This document shows, in pieces, positions 34,915 to 46,900 of a stretch of DNA of 64,000 nucleotides. This DNA is from Amorphophallus konjac. Lineage: Eukaryota > Streptophyta > Magnoliopsida > Alismatales > Araceae. The DNA lies in contig JAHNEJ010001809.1 of the NCBI GenBank assembly GCA_022559845.1, forward strand, positions 62,001-126,000, written 5' to 3'. The stretch's first letter is position 1; each line of letters starts with the position of its first letter. The notes beneath the pieces were generated by a model. The model did not search any database. It saw only the letters and a list, made by a program, of their open reading frames with translations, and had not been told where the DNA came from. A program made the position numbers and the translations under genes.

Positions 34915-35460
34915 GTGCTGTCAATGGGCCTGGCCGGCCCGACAGGCCCGCGGGCCTGGCCCAATTTCGGGCCTGGTCGCAAGGTCTTTTTCGACCCGCG
35001 GACTTTTAGTTGGACCTAAAAGTCCGGCCCGACTAGACTCGCGGGCCGGGCTCGGGCTTTGAGTTCGGCCTGCGGGCCGGCCCGGCCCGATCCCTTTTTT
35101 TATTCTCACTTGAAATTTTAAAAACTATTTAGTCAAACTTACGTTATTTTACTTAATTAGAAAGTTTAAATATATCTTTTCACACAAATTATGTAATTAA
35201 TATCAAAATTTTAATTTATTTAGTGAGATTATAAGTTTTATAGTATTAAATTTATTAAATTTTATTATTTTTATTATTTTATTTAAGTAGTCGGGCCGGG
35301 CCGGGCCTTAGTCGGGCTTTGAATTTTTTACATAATATCAGGCCCGACCCGGCCCGACATAGGTCGGGCCCGGGCCGGGCTCGGGCCTTACTCTTGATAA
35401 GTCGGGCCCGGGCCGGGCCGACCTAAGCCCGGCCCGGGCCCGGCCCATTGACAGCCCTAG
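34915..35460. mobile_element. hAT-type MITE with GGCCCG-rich arms and 8-bp duplication
   Basis: The left end AGTGCTGTCAATGGGCC pairs with the right end GGCCCATTGACAGCCCTAG. GTATAATT occurs perfectly on both sides (34907-34914 and 35461-35468), the 8-bp duplication of hAT elements. Shifting by one base gives TAGTG/TAGGG ends, matching the hAT TAGNG rule, with a 7/8 duplication. About 180 bases at the left and 170 at the right are stacked GGCCCG/CGGGCC units around an AT-rich core. No transposase is encoded. Confidence 0.85.
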
Positions 35461-35596
35461 GTATAATTCATAGGTTAAATCTCTCCTCTCTCTCCCATAA
35501 TCGAAAGATATGAGATTTGAACTATCTTCTCAAAATAATTGCACGCCTATAAAGTAAATTTTCACCTCCTAATATAAGATTTATTTTTAAAGAAAG

Positions 35597-35946
35597 ATAG
35601 TTAATGTACATCTCGAGTTAAGTACACAATTAAGATGTGCGCTAAGTAAATTATTTTTTTAAAAAAATTATTTGTGACGTGAGACTCAAGTCTCTTTAAC
35701 TTGTCGCATAAGACACACTCCTATCCGACATTAAAAAAATAAAAATAAAAGTCAAATTCAATAAATAGTGTTGGACTCAATTTTTTCTTGAATCAATATT
35801 TTTTATTTTAAATTTTTTTAGATTGTCTGATGGAGATATAATTTATATGATAAATTAGGAGGATGTGAGTCCCACGTCATATTTTTTTTTAAAAAATTAT
35901 TTACTTGATACACACGCTGAAAGTGTAATCGGCACTAACCCATATT
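35597..35946. mobile_element. Fold-back MITE-like inverted repeat
   Basis: GCTAAGTAAATTATTTTTTT followed by GACGTGAGACTC (about 35640-35690) pairs with GAGTCCCACGTC and ATTATTTACTTGATACACAC (about 35866-35912). The pairing continues toward a centre near 35770. AT-rich and non-coding; ends and target duplication are uncertain. Confidence 0.55.
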
Positions 35947-36479
35947 AAGCATAACTCATTTTTAAATGATAAAACCTCTGGGCTGCAAAAATATGATTGT
36001 GAGATGTTTGAGTCGTAGTCTGTTCATGCTCTTTAAAGCTGCATTTGGAACGGAGATGGTCCCCGTTCCTTCACGCAAAAGCTCTCTTCCGTGCAATGTT
36101 CAGGATGTCAGAAGATTTTTAATGATGCATGATCCTGAGAAGCAGGTCTCCGACTGCTTCTAAAGATTTCACATGCTCGGAGTATTTGTGTCACATTCTC
36201 TCTCCATTTGAAAATCTACTTCTTCCAAAAATCGAGATATACTATTTTTATTTGATAAAAATTAAATTTTATCAGAGATTCTAATGATTAAAATCTCCGC
36301 AAGATGTGTTCACAAATAAGCCTAAGGGGAGAGGAGAGCAATCTAATGACCTAAAGTAGGGGTTCCAAACAATCCTACATCAGTTGTTTCATTAGTTACG
36401 GCAAATATTATATATATTATCGTTATTAATCAGAAGTTTTGAGAATGTTACCCAACAAAAAAAAATAACACCAGAGTTT
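35947..36479. other. Intergenic DNA upstream of the first transporter gene
   Basis: No supported gene. One 65-codon frame (35966-36163) shows no recognised domain. Confidence 0.35.
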
Positions 36480-36617
36480 GTGTGTATGAAATTTCTTGCC
36501 CTGTGTGTGAAATTTCTTTATATGTGTGTGTGTGTGTATGAAATTTCTTGCCCTGTGTGTGAAATTTCTATATATGTGTGTGTGTGTGTGTGCGTGTTGT
36601 GTGAAATTTCTTGCCCA
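36480..36617 (+). repeat. GT microsatellite within a short tandem repeat
   Basis: The unit GTGTGTGAAATTTCTTGCCC is repeated about five times with variation, separated by expanded (GT)n tracts. It lies about 300 bases upstream of the ATG of the first transporter gene and is likely length-variable. Confidence 0.85.
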
Positions 36618-36915
36618 CAGTCATCATTGTTTGGGACCGGCTGAGGCAACGACGTCAACGTGGCAGCCCGCCAGTTTGTTTGGTGGGGACTGATATCATC
36701 GGAAAAGTGGGGGACAAGCAGCCCATCGGCCATCGCTGAAAGAGCCCATCGCCGTGAAGCAACACCATGTGCTCACCGAACCCGGACGTCCACACCGTCA
36801 AAGTGGCGTGAGAGGAGATGTAGATAACAAGAGAGCGAGGTGAGCGTTGCGGTGCCGCTGCCGTCCATGGCATGACCGGGTGGTTGGGGGGGGGGCGGCA
36901 CCATTGGGGACGAGC
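36618..36915 (+). promoter_or_regulatory. Proximal upstream region of transporter gene 1
   Basis: GC-rich sequence between the microsatellite and the ATG. No convincing TATA box is seen. It presumably holds the 5' UTR and core promoter, inferred from position only. Confidence 0.35.
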
Positions 36916-37419
36916 ATGAGGGGGAGGAGGGGTGGCGATGCCGCCGCCGGGGCCGGGCGCTTCCGCGGCAGCAAGTGGGTGGCGACGGCCGCCAGCATAT
37001 GGATCCAGTGCACCAGCGGGTCGTCCTACTGCTTCGGCATCTACTCCTCGCTGCTCAAGTCCTCCCAGGGCTACGACCAGTCCACCCTCGACTCCGTCGC
37101 TTTCTTCAAGGACGTCGGCGCCAACGTCGGCCTCCTCTCCGGCCTCCTCTACTCGTCCGCCTCCTCATCGGACGGGGGTGGCAGTTGGCGGGGATGCGGG
37201 CCGTGGGTGGTGCACGCCGCCGGGGCCGCGCAGTGCTTCGTGGGGTATTTCATGATGTGGCTCGCCGTCACCGGGGTGGCGCCTCGCACCCCCGTGGCGC
37301 TCATGTGCCTTTATATGTTCCTGGCGGCGCACGCGCAGACGTTCTTTAACACCGCCAATGTCGTCACCGCCGTGCAGAACTTCCCCAGGAACAGGGGCAC
37401 CGTCGTGGGAATCATGAAG
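36916..37419 (+). CDS. Nodulin-like/NFD4-type MFS transporter 1, exon 1
   Basis: Exon 1 encodes residues 1-168. The ATG at 36916 is chosen because its N-terminus, MRGRRGGDAAAG then SKWVATAASIWIQCTSG, aligns with the paralogue's MRGRGG...SKWVATAASIWIQC; an upstream in-frame start has no counterpart. The Nodulin-like domain of the major-facilitator superfamily starts here: SSYCFGIYSSLLKSSQGYDQ, STLDSVAFFKDVGANVGLLS, then about four hydrophobic segments, ending NFPRNRGTVVGIMK. The donor AAG/GTACAT falls between codons. With exon 2 the protein has 567 residues, a normal length for the NFD4 family. The exon is very GC-rich. Members are multi-pass membrane proteins; Arabidopsis NFD4 is linked to karyogamy, but substrates are mostly unknown. 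Confidence 0.92.
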
Positions 37420-38383
37420 GTACATGTCTCTGATGTGTCTGGAATCCGGATCGTTGTGGCTCGCTTGGAATCCATGATTCCCTCTTTGACTCCTTCCTCT
37501 TTTTTGGATCTCACCGTATGTTGGAGACTGGGGGATACTTCACATCTTCCCACCTAACTGATGGTTCTTTGGCGATTGGCACTGTTGGATTGAGGAAATT
37601 GTGGAGATGGAAACATAAATTTTGGGAGAATTGTCGTAGAAATTGTTTATTCATGGTTTCCGGCAATGTTTCTGCATTCTATAGATATGGCCTTCCCCAT
37701 GTCGTCACCGCCGTGCAGAACTTCCCCAAGAACAGGGGCACCGTCGTGGGCATCATGAAGGTACATGTCCCTGATGTGTCTGGAATCCGGATCGTTGTGG
37801 CTCGCTTGGAATCCATGATTCCCTCTTTGACTCCTTCCTCTTTTTTGGATCTCACCGTATGTTGGAGACTGGGGGATACTTCACATCTTCCCACCTAATT
37901 GATGGTTCTTTGGCGATTGGCACTGTTGGATTGAGGAACTTGTGGAGATGGAAACATAAATTTTGGGAGAATTGTCGTAGAAATTGTTTATTCATGGTTT
38001 CCGGCAATGTTTCTGCATTCTATAGATATGGCCTTCCCCATGTCGTCACCGCCGTGCAGAACTTCCCCAGGAACATGGGCACCGTCGTGGGCATCATGAA
38101 GGTACATGTCTCTGATGTGTCTGGAATCCGGATCGTTGTGGCTCGCTTGGAATCCATGATTCCCTCTTTGACTCCTTCCTCTTTTTTGGATCTCACCGTA
38201 TGTTGGAGACTGGGGGATACTTCACATCTTCCCACCTAATTGATGGTTCTTTGGCGATTGGCACTGTTGGATTGAGGAAATTGTGGAGATGGAAACATAA
38301 ATTTTGGGAGAATTGTCGTAGAAATTGTTTATTCATGGCTTCCGGCAATGTTTCTGCATTCTATAGATATGGCCTTCCCCATG
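37361..38383 (+). repeat. Three tandem copies of a 341-bp exon-end/intron-start segment
   Basis: Copies run 37361-37701, 37702-38042 and 38043-38383, differing at only a few positions. Each holds the last 59 bases of exon 1 (TCGTCACCGCCGTGCAGAAC to ATCATGAAG), the donor GTACATG and the first 282 intron bases. Exon and intron break sequences share ATG, suggesting a microhomology-mediated duplication. The paralogue at 52306 has a single copy. Because 341 is not a multiple of three, the copies lie in different frames relative to the gene. Extra donors stand at 37761 and 38102. Confidence 0.95.
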
Positions 38384-40880
38384 GACAGAAAAATACTCCT
38401 TTGATTGAGCAGAAGGGGTAAGATTAATGATAGGACCGAATTTGGCTTAGGGTCATTTTAAATCATGATTTTAGTTTGGAATTACAAGCATGAAAGATGG
38501 TTCTGGGATTTCTGCAGCCCAGTTGGTTCATAAGGGCGGAGATGTCACCGTACATATTGCAGGGCTGAGGCACGTGAATTTGAGGTGGGACAGAGGGTTC
38601 ATTTTGTTTAGAGTACGACCTTTGCAATGGAGAAACACACTCCAAGGAAATGACAACTAGAATTTAACATTTGTTGCATATGAAAATTATTTGCTTAGTC
38701 TATAGAGGGCCTGCCGACCAGCTTGGATTCATGGTCAAATTTGAAGAAAGACATGGGAGAGATACATTTGAGCCCCGCTTTGGAAAATGGCATCCCTCTT
38801 ATCATGACGAATCCCTAAATCTGTATTTGAGGGTGGTCAATGCATCAGGTCTGTTGACTGATGCTCTTTTGTGTAGCCATACACCATACAGTCCTCCATG
38901 ACTGCCTTTTCCTGAAAATCTGAAAACGTGGGGTACTTTATCCCATACCAAATGGACACATACATTGGCAAGACATTTTCTAGAAATCGGTTTGGTCCTT
39001 GAGCAACACATGGGGGTATAGAGAAGGAGCTTATGATGTGTTCCAACCATCCTGCAGTCTTGTCTATTTGGTTCTCTCTTTTGTCTTAATTAAAGTCTTA
39101 GTTCAATAGAAAAGTAAGAGAAGGAAAGGATTTTTTTTAAAACTTCTACAGAAAAGCAATTCTGTGTAAAGTTTCTTCTGGAGGCTGATATCTCAAATTG
39201 GGCACTGTCCTGTATCAGCCAATATGGCTAGCAATATGTCCCCAGTGGCTGGAATACTTGACATCTGGGTTAGCCAATTTGGAGCTGATTATTGGCCAGA
39301 TTGGCTGATCCAGGTTGATCAGGCTAAAGCTTTAGGGAGCAGGTTTGAAGGATAGGATTAGTTAGTTCAAAAAATAGTTGAAACGGTTGATGTGCCCAGA
39401 ATCCAAATCAGTCTGATTGGATCCTCAAGTCCTTGAGTCGGAGAAGATGATGCAAGAGGTTCCACTTGGGTTTGGGGGAGGATTATAAGTTTATGATATG
39501 CGATATTTTCTCAGAAATGGTAAAGGCCAACCTTGCCTCATGCGTGCAAGGTTGAGCTAATGTCAAGTTTGGTCAATGATGGGGGGATCAACACTTGTGA
39601 AAGCCACCAGGCCTCGCTGGTATGCAAGTTAAGCTGGCTCACTGAAATTCCTACATATATAAAAGCAAACAAAAGTATCAGCAGTTTTTTTTTAAGACAA
39701 AAAATGTGGTCTGTACCACCAATGTTTTGCTAATAGAGGTAGTACAACCAGTTGGTGTAGAGGAGAGGTTCCTTTACCACCAAGGATTAACAGAAGTAAT
39801 CATGCATCTTTTTGTATAAAAAAACAGCAAACACTTCACATAGTAAGATTTTTTTATTATTATTACATGTGGATAAGACAGAACATTTTTTAATGAGTTC
39901 TTACATAGAAACTAATGTTAAAGAAAGATTCATTGATTTTTCATCATCCACTTTCTCATAGATAAAAACTTGAAGAATCCTCCTGTTAAAAAGGGATAGT
40001 TCTGTCCTCGTGTTAAAAAAAAACCAGACCAAGAACTCAGTAGATACTGGTTCTCTTGTTTGTGCGCTGATGTGGAACAAGAATAAAAGGAGCTGCTGAA
40101 CGCACATGAATTCACACATGAATTCAGTAGATCAATTGAGACTTATCTCAAGGATCTTGACCAGGATGATGGATGGGAATGAGAGTGGAGGATAAAATGA
40201 TGGAGATGGGCATCTCCTTGAAAGAGCATGTGAAGGCAAGATGCAAAGATAGAAACAATATGACAATCTGATGAGGAAGAATATAGCAGCATGTAGAGGT
40301 TTGGAAATCCTCAAACGTGATGGAAAAACTCTCTTGATGGCTATTGGATTAAGGTCTATTGCAAATGGAAGGTCTCAAATCCATAGTTTCAATAGGGTGT
40401 AGCGCCAATCAACATTTGGTGGCCTAATATCTAAGGTAATATATGATTTTGACATTTAGGCAAGGTCCTCAGGCATCCTCCTGCCTGAATGCAGTGGTCT
40501 GTTGGAAGTGCAAATGTGTGGATCATAGTTGTTTCCTTTGCAATAGCAAAGAAGACAGTGTTCCATCAAAGTGTGTCAAGAGTAATTTTCTGGAGGAGGG
40601 GGAGCATATGAACAATGTTCTATAGAATCTCCATGGTTCCCACAGTTTGACAGAAGCATACAGTTTCTCCAGAATTGCCTTGCAGGTTTTGAACAGGGAG
40701 GAACCCCTTGGAACATTGAAACAATGGTGGCTGGCTGAGCAAGCATGGAAGATTGGTATACTGGATGACCAGATGTCGATGTCGATGCCAATGCCAATGC
40801 CAACATCAGAAATCAAACTTTAAGACACAATTTTATTTATATTAACTAAAATTTGATGGTCAGAGTGCTAAGACAGGTTA
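38384..40880 (+). other. Intronic sequence without recognised features
   Basis: The first about 130 bases match the paralogue's intron near 53085-53195. The rest is AT-rich without coding evidence; open frames are under 100 codons with no domain pattern. Confidence 0.5.
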
Positions 40881-40892
40881 GGAATGGGCAGA

Positions 40893-40912
40893 GAGGGGGG
40901 GGGGGGGGCAAA
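40893..40912 (+). repeat. G homopolymer run
   Basis: A run of more than a dozen G follows GGCAGAGA and precedes a GC-rich, transposon-like intron segment. It may be error-prone in sequencing. Confidence 0.8.
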
Positions 40913-41660
40913 GGGGGGCCATGGTCGCCCCAAACTTCTCCAATCCTCTTAAGCTGTAGGGGGTGACAACTTTGTTGGCCCCCCTAAATCTATTTTATAC
41001 TCTTTGTTGGCCAAAGGGGGGCCATGGTCGTACCACACGACATCTGCCTCAAGGTTGGGAATCAATCCCGAACGCCTTACCAACGGCACAATGCCATCAA
41101 GCCTCCGACGACCGGGCAGAGCCCGGGACTTGGGGTCTCCTGCCGCATCATAGGACATCACATAAGGATCGGGAGCTAATCTCGAGTGTTCTCTAAGAGC
41201 AGCCCAACACCGACAACACTCCATAGGCCGAGTCGAACACAAGCCCTGGGACATCTTGTCGTATCACACGGTGCAAGGCCAAGAGCGACGAGAGAGCCCC
41301 GCAAGCATCCCCAAGACGACACTATGCCAGGGGCATTCCAGACACCGGGCCAATCCTCGGCCTCGAGGTACTATGCCGCGACAAGGGGCACCGTCTACGG
41401 AAGCCCAACGCGACGATCAAACGGGCAAGAAGTGGTTCGGGATCTTCGTACGCTGTCCACACGCATGGCAGAAGACGCTCCACAACACTTACGAGGAGCC
41501 CATGCGCGAAGTGGGAGCGGGCCGGCTAAAGTAAGCCTTCGAAGCTCAGAGCGTTGTATCCTTCCTCCGCACGCGTAGCAGGAAGCTAGAGATCCTTGCC
41601 GAAAATCGAAAAATGGGACCGCCCTCGGGGGAGGGGGCTCTCTTCTCTCTCCTCCACGGT
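40913..41660. other. GC-rich intronic segment of transposon type
   Basis: Sharp rise in GC compared with flanking intron. Open frames on both strands show no recognised domain. Themes such as CATCTTGTCGTATCACACGG recur in altered form near 42230-42300 and 43190-43290, suggesting one dispersed element. Confidence 0.45.
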
Positions 41661-41669
41661 CAAACCCAG

Positions 41670-42080
41670 CCATGTTGGTTTGCGTAAACCCCCCTAGAGG
41701 GGAGGTTCACGCGGACCAGGATGCCCTCAGGCAACTTGGTCCGCGTAAACCCCCATTTTCATTTTAAAAAAAAGAAAACCTAGCATGATGCTGGTCCGCG
41801 TAAACCCCAGGCAACCTGGTCTACGTAAACGCCCATTCTCATTAAAAAACAATCCAGCATGATGCTGGTTCGAGTAAACCCCCTAGGGGGGGGTTACGCA
41901 GACCAAGATGCCTCAGGGCAACCTGGTCTGTGTAAACCCCAAAGGGGGGGGGGGTTATGCAGACCAGGATCCCCCCTGCAAACCTGGTCCACGTAAACCC
42001 CCCTTTACCCTGACCAACCAGCCCATTTTACCCCAAAACTCAATACATTATCAATTATTTAGGGTTTACATGGACCAACA
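41670..42080 (+). repeat. Minisatellite of CTGGTCCGCGTAAACCCC units
   Basis: At least six variants of CTGGTCCGCGTAAACCCC, some inverted as GGGGTTTACGCAGACC, alternate with GCATGATG and CAGGCAA spacers. It ends near a TATA-like CCTATAAAACCCC (about 42102-42114), as in the U3 region of an LTR. Confidence 0.75.
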
Positions 42081-42103
42081 TCCCCCCCCTTCAATCCTAG
42101 GCC

Positions 42104-42112
42104 TATAAAACC
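42104..42112 (+). promoter_or_regulatory. TATA-like box after the minisatellite
   Basis: CCTATAAAACC follows the repeat array. Together they resemble an LTR core promoter, but LTR ends could not be defined. Confidence 0.4.
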
Positions 42113-42689
42113 CCTTGGGAAGGCCAAGGGTCACACACTTCACCCAATTGAGCCCTATGGGCAACATACAACTTGCGGACAACTCTCGACAAGGAGGACA
42201 AGTGGATTTGTGTTGGTTGTTCTTTTGCTTGGCAATCACATGTCGAGGGCATGTCGCATAATCATCCGTCAAACAACACCTAAGTCAAGATGCAAGCCTC
42301 CACATCAGACTCCCTGACGGACATCATGTAAAGGTGGTTCGACGAACACCCGACGAGGGAGACGACCCGGCTTACATCAGCTTCGTAACCGGCGATTACA
42401 TGTCAATGGCACGTACACAAGCCTTGTCGTGAGACAAAGCGTGGGGCCTCTATCTTGATGAACGTGCCCAACCCAGAGGCCGCGACACCCAGAAGACCGC
42501 GTCCATCCAAGAACACGTTGCTGACACCGACTGCATTTAAGCCCTAAAGACTGTCCCCGAGATGTCCTGTTGACGGAGCCCATCCCCCTCAACGCCCCTC
42601 AGACAGCGTGCTTGGACAAGTCACCAGCCCCCTTTACAGGCGTCATGAGAAGTTGGCACGCTTCTCGCAACCTCCTCAAGCCGGTCCCC

Positions 42690-43120
42690 AGTTGCAATGG
42701 TGCCTGACTACTCCAGTCATAGCGGCGCCCAACTGTCCCTGTCTCAACGGCGTCCGACTGTCCCAGTCTCAATGGTGTCCAACTACTCCAGTCACAGCAG
42801 TACCCACGACACCCGATCACTTCAGTCACAACGATGCCCACGGCACCCGACTGCCCCAATCTCAACGGCCCCCGGCTACTTAAGTCAATCGGTGGTCACG
42901 GCACCTGAGTATTCCAGTCACAACCGTGTCCACGACACCCGACTTCTCCAATCTCAATGGCGCCCAACTACTCCAATCACAGTCGGGCCCGACAGCTCAT
43001 CCCGAGCTGAGACTGACAACTCATCCCAAGCCGCACTCGGCAGCTCATCTCGAGCCGAGCCCGGCAGCTGACTCCGAGCCGCGCCCGACTGCTTCGCACA
43101 GCCGCGCCTGACTGCTCTAC
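42690..43120 (+). repeat. Degenerate minisatellite, GACTACTCCAGTCACAAC type
   Basis: About a dozen degenerate units combine CCAGTCACAACGGTG or CCAATCTCAACGGCG with CCCACGACACCCGACT. The last part shifts to CAGCTCATCCCGAGCCG units. The open frames are products of the repeat. Confidence 0.75.
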
Positions 43121-43805
43121 ACCCAAGTAAGGCGTGCGACAACAGATGACAACACTCGAGAGGTGAACGTCAAGGAACTTGCAAGCCCTCTCATGACTAG
43201 GTGGCTCGTCATCACATATTGAGGGTACATCGCAACACCCCTCGAGTGACGTCTTGTCGAATCACGAGTCCTTCAACGGACACTATGTACAAAGATAGAA
43301 ATACTCGCGTAATAACGCAATGACTCGGGGACAGACATAAATGACAGAATTGTCTCGTGGCTTGCGCACACTTGTAATTGGACTTTCAACGCCCCATATA
43401 ATGCCTTTCACAGTTGATGTTGATATAATCCAGTCAGCGAATTGACGCATGTCCTCACTGGCTGCCAGTCTCAACATCGTCCAACAGACGGTCATTCGCC
43501 TCCCAGCTCGGTCCCTGCCCCACCAACGGAGCGGACTTCACACTCGAGTCCGCACCTGCCACCTCCGCGTCGAGCCAGTGTTTGTTGCTCCACCTTTCGA
43601 GTCAATCCCTCACTTCCATAAACCTGGAGTCCGTGCCTTCTCCAGTGCCCACACTGAGACTGGTCTTCCTACCTCCACTCATTCCTGTTGTGTTGTTGTT
43701 GCTCCTTCGCGGTATTACGGGTCAGGCCCTCCCGACGTCGTGGCCCCCATGGTTCCTGACTCTCTTCTTTCGGTAGTAGAAACAAGGGTGTTCAGATTAT
43801 GTCCG

Positions 43806-43915
43806 ATGTAAATTAACATCGACTGTGGTCGGTAGACTCGGTCGGTGGGGAAATGTCCTGCACCCGAAACCCACATCGTCTGATACACCTTCACCCGCGG
43901 AATCAAACCTGCGCC
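43806..43915 (+). repeat. TE-derived segment shared with 62471-62560
   Basis: TGTAAATTAACATCGACTGT, GAAATGTCC, ACATCGTCTGATA and CGCGGAAT occur here in the same order as TGTAAATTAACACCGACCAC, AAAATGTCC, AAATCATCTGATA and CGCGGGAT in the other transporter intron. TGTAAATTAACA could be an LTR start. Confidence 0.55.
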
Positions 43916-46900
43916 AACTACCTAAACAGCTACCATGCGCACACATACCCCTATCCACGTGTCGCCCGTATGTCCATGCATACGTGTTGTGTCCTGGAGG
44001 CATATCTCAGTTGAACTTCAATTCCGCGTCAATTGTCGAAACTCGACTGGCAAGCCCGCGGAACACATACACCCAGCAAAACTCACCATCAATCAACAAA
44101 TTACAAATCACATCACATTTTTTTCTTCCACCATTCCGCGTGTGCGAACAGGTATCTAATGTAATAGAGAAAAATATCACAAGTTGACATTGTTTTGGGA
44201 ATAACTGATTATTACTATTTATATGCATAATTCTTCTTAGAAAATTGACTTTTCCATTATCAATTGCAAGTCACATAATCTATGTAATATGTGATGTGTT
44301 TTAAATGCTTTATTTATGAGTTTGGTAATTATAAAGTTATCATGCCCTATTTGGTAGATTTTCAGATGAGATGCACTAAAGAAATTGGACGCTTAATTTG
44401 GCCCCCCAAAGGGAAATTTTCTAGCTCTGCCACTGGGAACGAGAACCACGGTTCATCATCCTACTTGTGGATGGCACGTTGTTGGAATACCCTGGTTGCT
44501 GTGGACTATGGAAGTTTTCAGTAGCATTGTCACCGCCTTTGGTGTTTTGAAAGAGGTCGACCGTGGAGTAATTTGGCACATGCAAAAGTTTTAACAGAAG
44601 CTGAATAGAGGTTGGTGATTTCACATCTCTTGAAGTCACACTGGGGTACTCAATACATTTGGCTTGAAGTGAAGGTCGGATCTGATAGACCTAGCCAGTC
44701 CACTAATATGGAGTGGACTTACAAGGAGTTAGTCCAGGCCTATAAGCAGTACAGGGAGAACCATGGCAACAAGGACTCTAGTGAGAGGAAGAAGATGACT
44801 GTGTGTCTGTGTCAACTCAATTGGTTGCAGACTCAATCGAGTCATTTCAGGGCCAAGAAGCAACTTAAATGATGAGTTCCCCATCACACGTATTGGATAA
44901 TTAATCCATTGGCGACGGTAATGCCCCTAATAAAGACATCAAAGCTACTGTAGATGATAAATATTAGATGGACAATTTCATCTTCTCCGTGGAAGGAGCT
45001 TGGAAGGAACTAATATCACATTTTGCATCCCAGACTGGAAGAATTGTGCAGGGATCTTAACAGAAGGAAAATAAGATTTCCGATCCATGTTGATGACAGA
45101 GGATCTTGGTGTGTCTTTGAGAAGTCCAAACCTCACATGCTTGATAAGGGAAGGGACAATGAAGGCATTGAGTCTCATATAAGGAATGACTTGTCATCTA
45201 CTGGTTTAAAAATGGTAATCCTCCTCACAATGTCTGTGTGGATGACCAAAAGGCTATGCAGCGATTACAAAATATGCCTGCAGAGTTTTTGGAACAAACC
45301 TCTCCAGTTTCATCCCCAAATGACTTACCTCACAAGGCATTCAGTTCTCCTCATTGTGATATAAAGTGCTTATGTAGCATTAGCAAGGAACACAAATCAT
45401 CAAAAGACGAAAACAGGAAGGAATCAACCTTGCTTTCAGTTTTCCTGTCACATTGGAGTAATGCATAATTGGTTGAAATGGCAGCAATCCTTGAAATTTA
45501 AATTCAAAATAAAGCAGGAAATTATGAAAACTGTGGAAGGAACCTGGGTTGGTGGGGACAATGTTGACAAATCTAGCAAAGGGAGGAGCGAACTCCAAAA
45601 TCTTCTGAAAGATTCCTCTCAAGTGTCGTTGGACATCCTTTGCTCTCAAGCCAGAACCCAAAGAAGGAACAACTCCACATCATGAGCATCAATAAAAGTG
45701 AGGTTTCCTGCAGTGGTGTTTTAAGAAGGACATCTTCATCCGAAAGGCTGCTTACACATTGGAAACATCTCAGAGAGCTTTGTCTCAGGCAGGGCAGTAG
45801 AAATTAGAGGGGTCTCCTTTTCATTTTGCCTCTTAATTTCTTATTTGCAGTTGACAACATTCGATTTGGGATCAGGCCGTATCAGATTTAATCTAGGTTC
45901 ATAGTTGTAATTTGTGGTGGGTAGTGTGTGGATGAAGAATCTCTCCTCTCCATTATGATTGTACTTTATTTATTCTAATAAAATGATGGTAGAATTCATA
46001 TGCTTTTCAATAACAAAAAATGAATGGTTTTGTTCAAATGTGTTTCAATAGGTTTGTGTGTGTGGTGGGGGGAGGAAGGAATTACTATATTGTTCCAATT
46101 GAACTCATAGAGTCCATTCATATTTTTATCTGATATCAAACCTCGAGTAACCTTTTTCAGAAGTGTGTTATCTCTGGTAGTGGTGATAAGGAGGTAGAGG
46201 ACTTGGAAATCAACCTGAAGAGATCCTTTCGAACTAAAGAACCTACGCAGTTTCTCTCTCTCTCTCTCTATCTATCTAGGAATGCTACTAAGGGTCATGA
46301 CATTTGGTATGGCCTGGCCACAGAGTAGCTGTAGCCATCTGATCAAGATAGGACGGCTCAGTTTCCTTTTTTTAAAAAAAATCACTCCAGAGACGAGGAA
46401 ACTGCACAGGTCACGTGAACGCACACTCCCATCCAATTGGACATGCATGCGTCTTTGTGCGGCCTGTCGAAGGCACTGTCAGCATATCTGACTGTGCTCT
46501 TAGGTGTGCTGACAGCCATGGAAGATGCGTGAACATGGCATCCATCTGAACTTTGCTACAATGGCTCTGTCTACTGTGCAGCCAGGCTGTGTCAAGAGTG
46601 CTAGCTGCGTGGTAGCACTCAACATGTCTATGGTGTTAAGGTAACTAGATCAAGAGATGTTACGTCTCACTGCAAGTGTGTAATTGACTAGAAGAGATGA
46701 TGACTACTAAATCATATGCAACTCAATGAGAAGGAAGATTTTTTGTCTTCCTAAATCCTTGTCGGTGTAGAAATCTGGTGGAATTGTGTATATACCTTAT
46801 GTGTATACACTTGATACTACCTTGGTGTTCCAAGCCAATGGGCACAAACCCTAAGGCGGTAATTGGATGTATGACTTTATGAAAGAAATTATATGAAGCA

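Noticed and set aside
36932..37349. Two long frames overlapping transporter 1 exon 1, and similar ones at 52319-52988
   Set aside because: GC-rich shadow frames; only the frame joined to exon 2 has the family pattern.
37518..38421. Repeated 126-codon frames inside the intron
   Set aside because: They are produced by the 341-bp tandem repeat, not separate genes; parts of exon 1 appear in them because the unit includes the exon end.
40949..41254. Possible tRNA-derived SINE on the minus strand (GGTAAGGCGTTCGGG, GATTGATTCCC)
   Set aside because: The A-box-like and B-box-like stretches are adjacent, not 30-60 bases apart, and no A-rich tail or ends were found.
44440..46020. Possible retropseudogene (several frames, AATAAAA near the end)
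   Set aside because: No recognisable protein family and no poly-A tail or target duplication.
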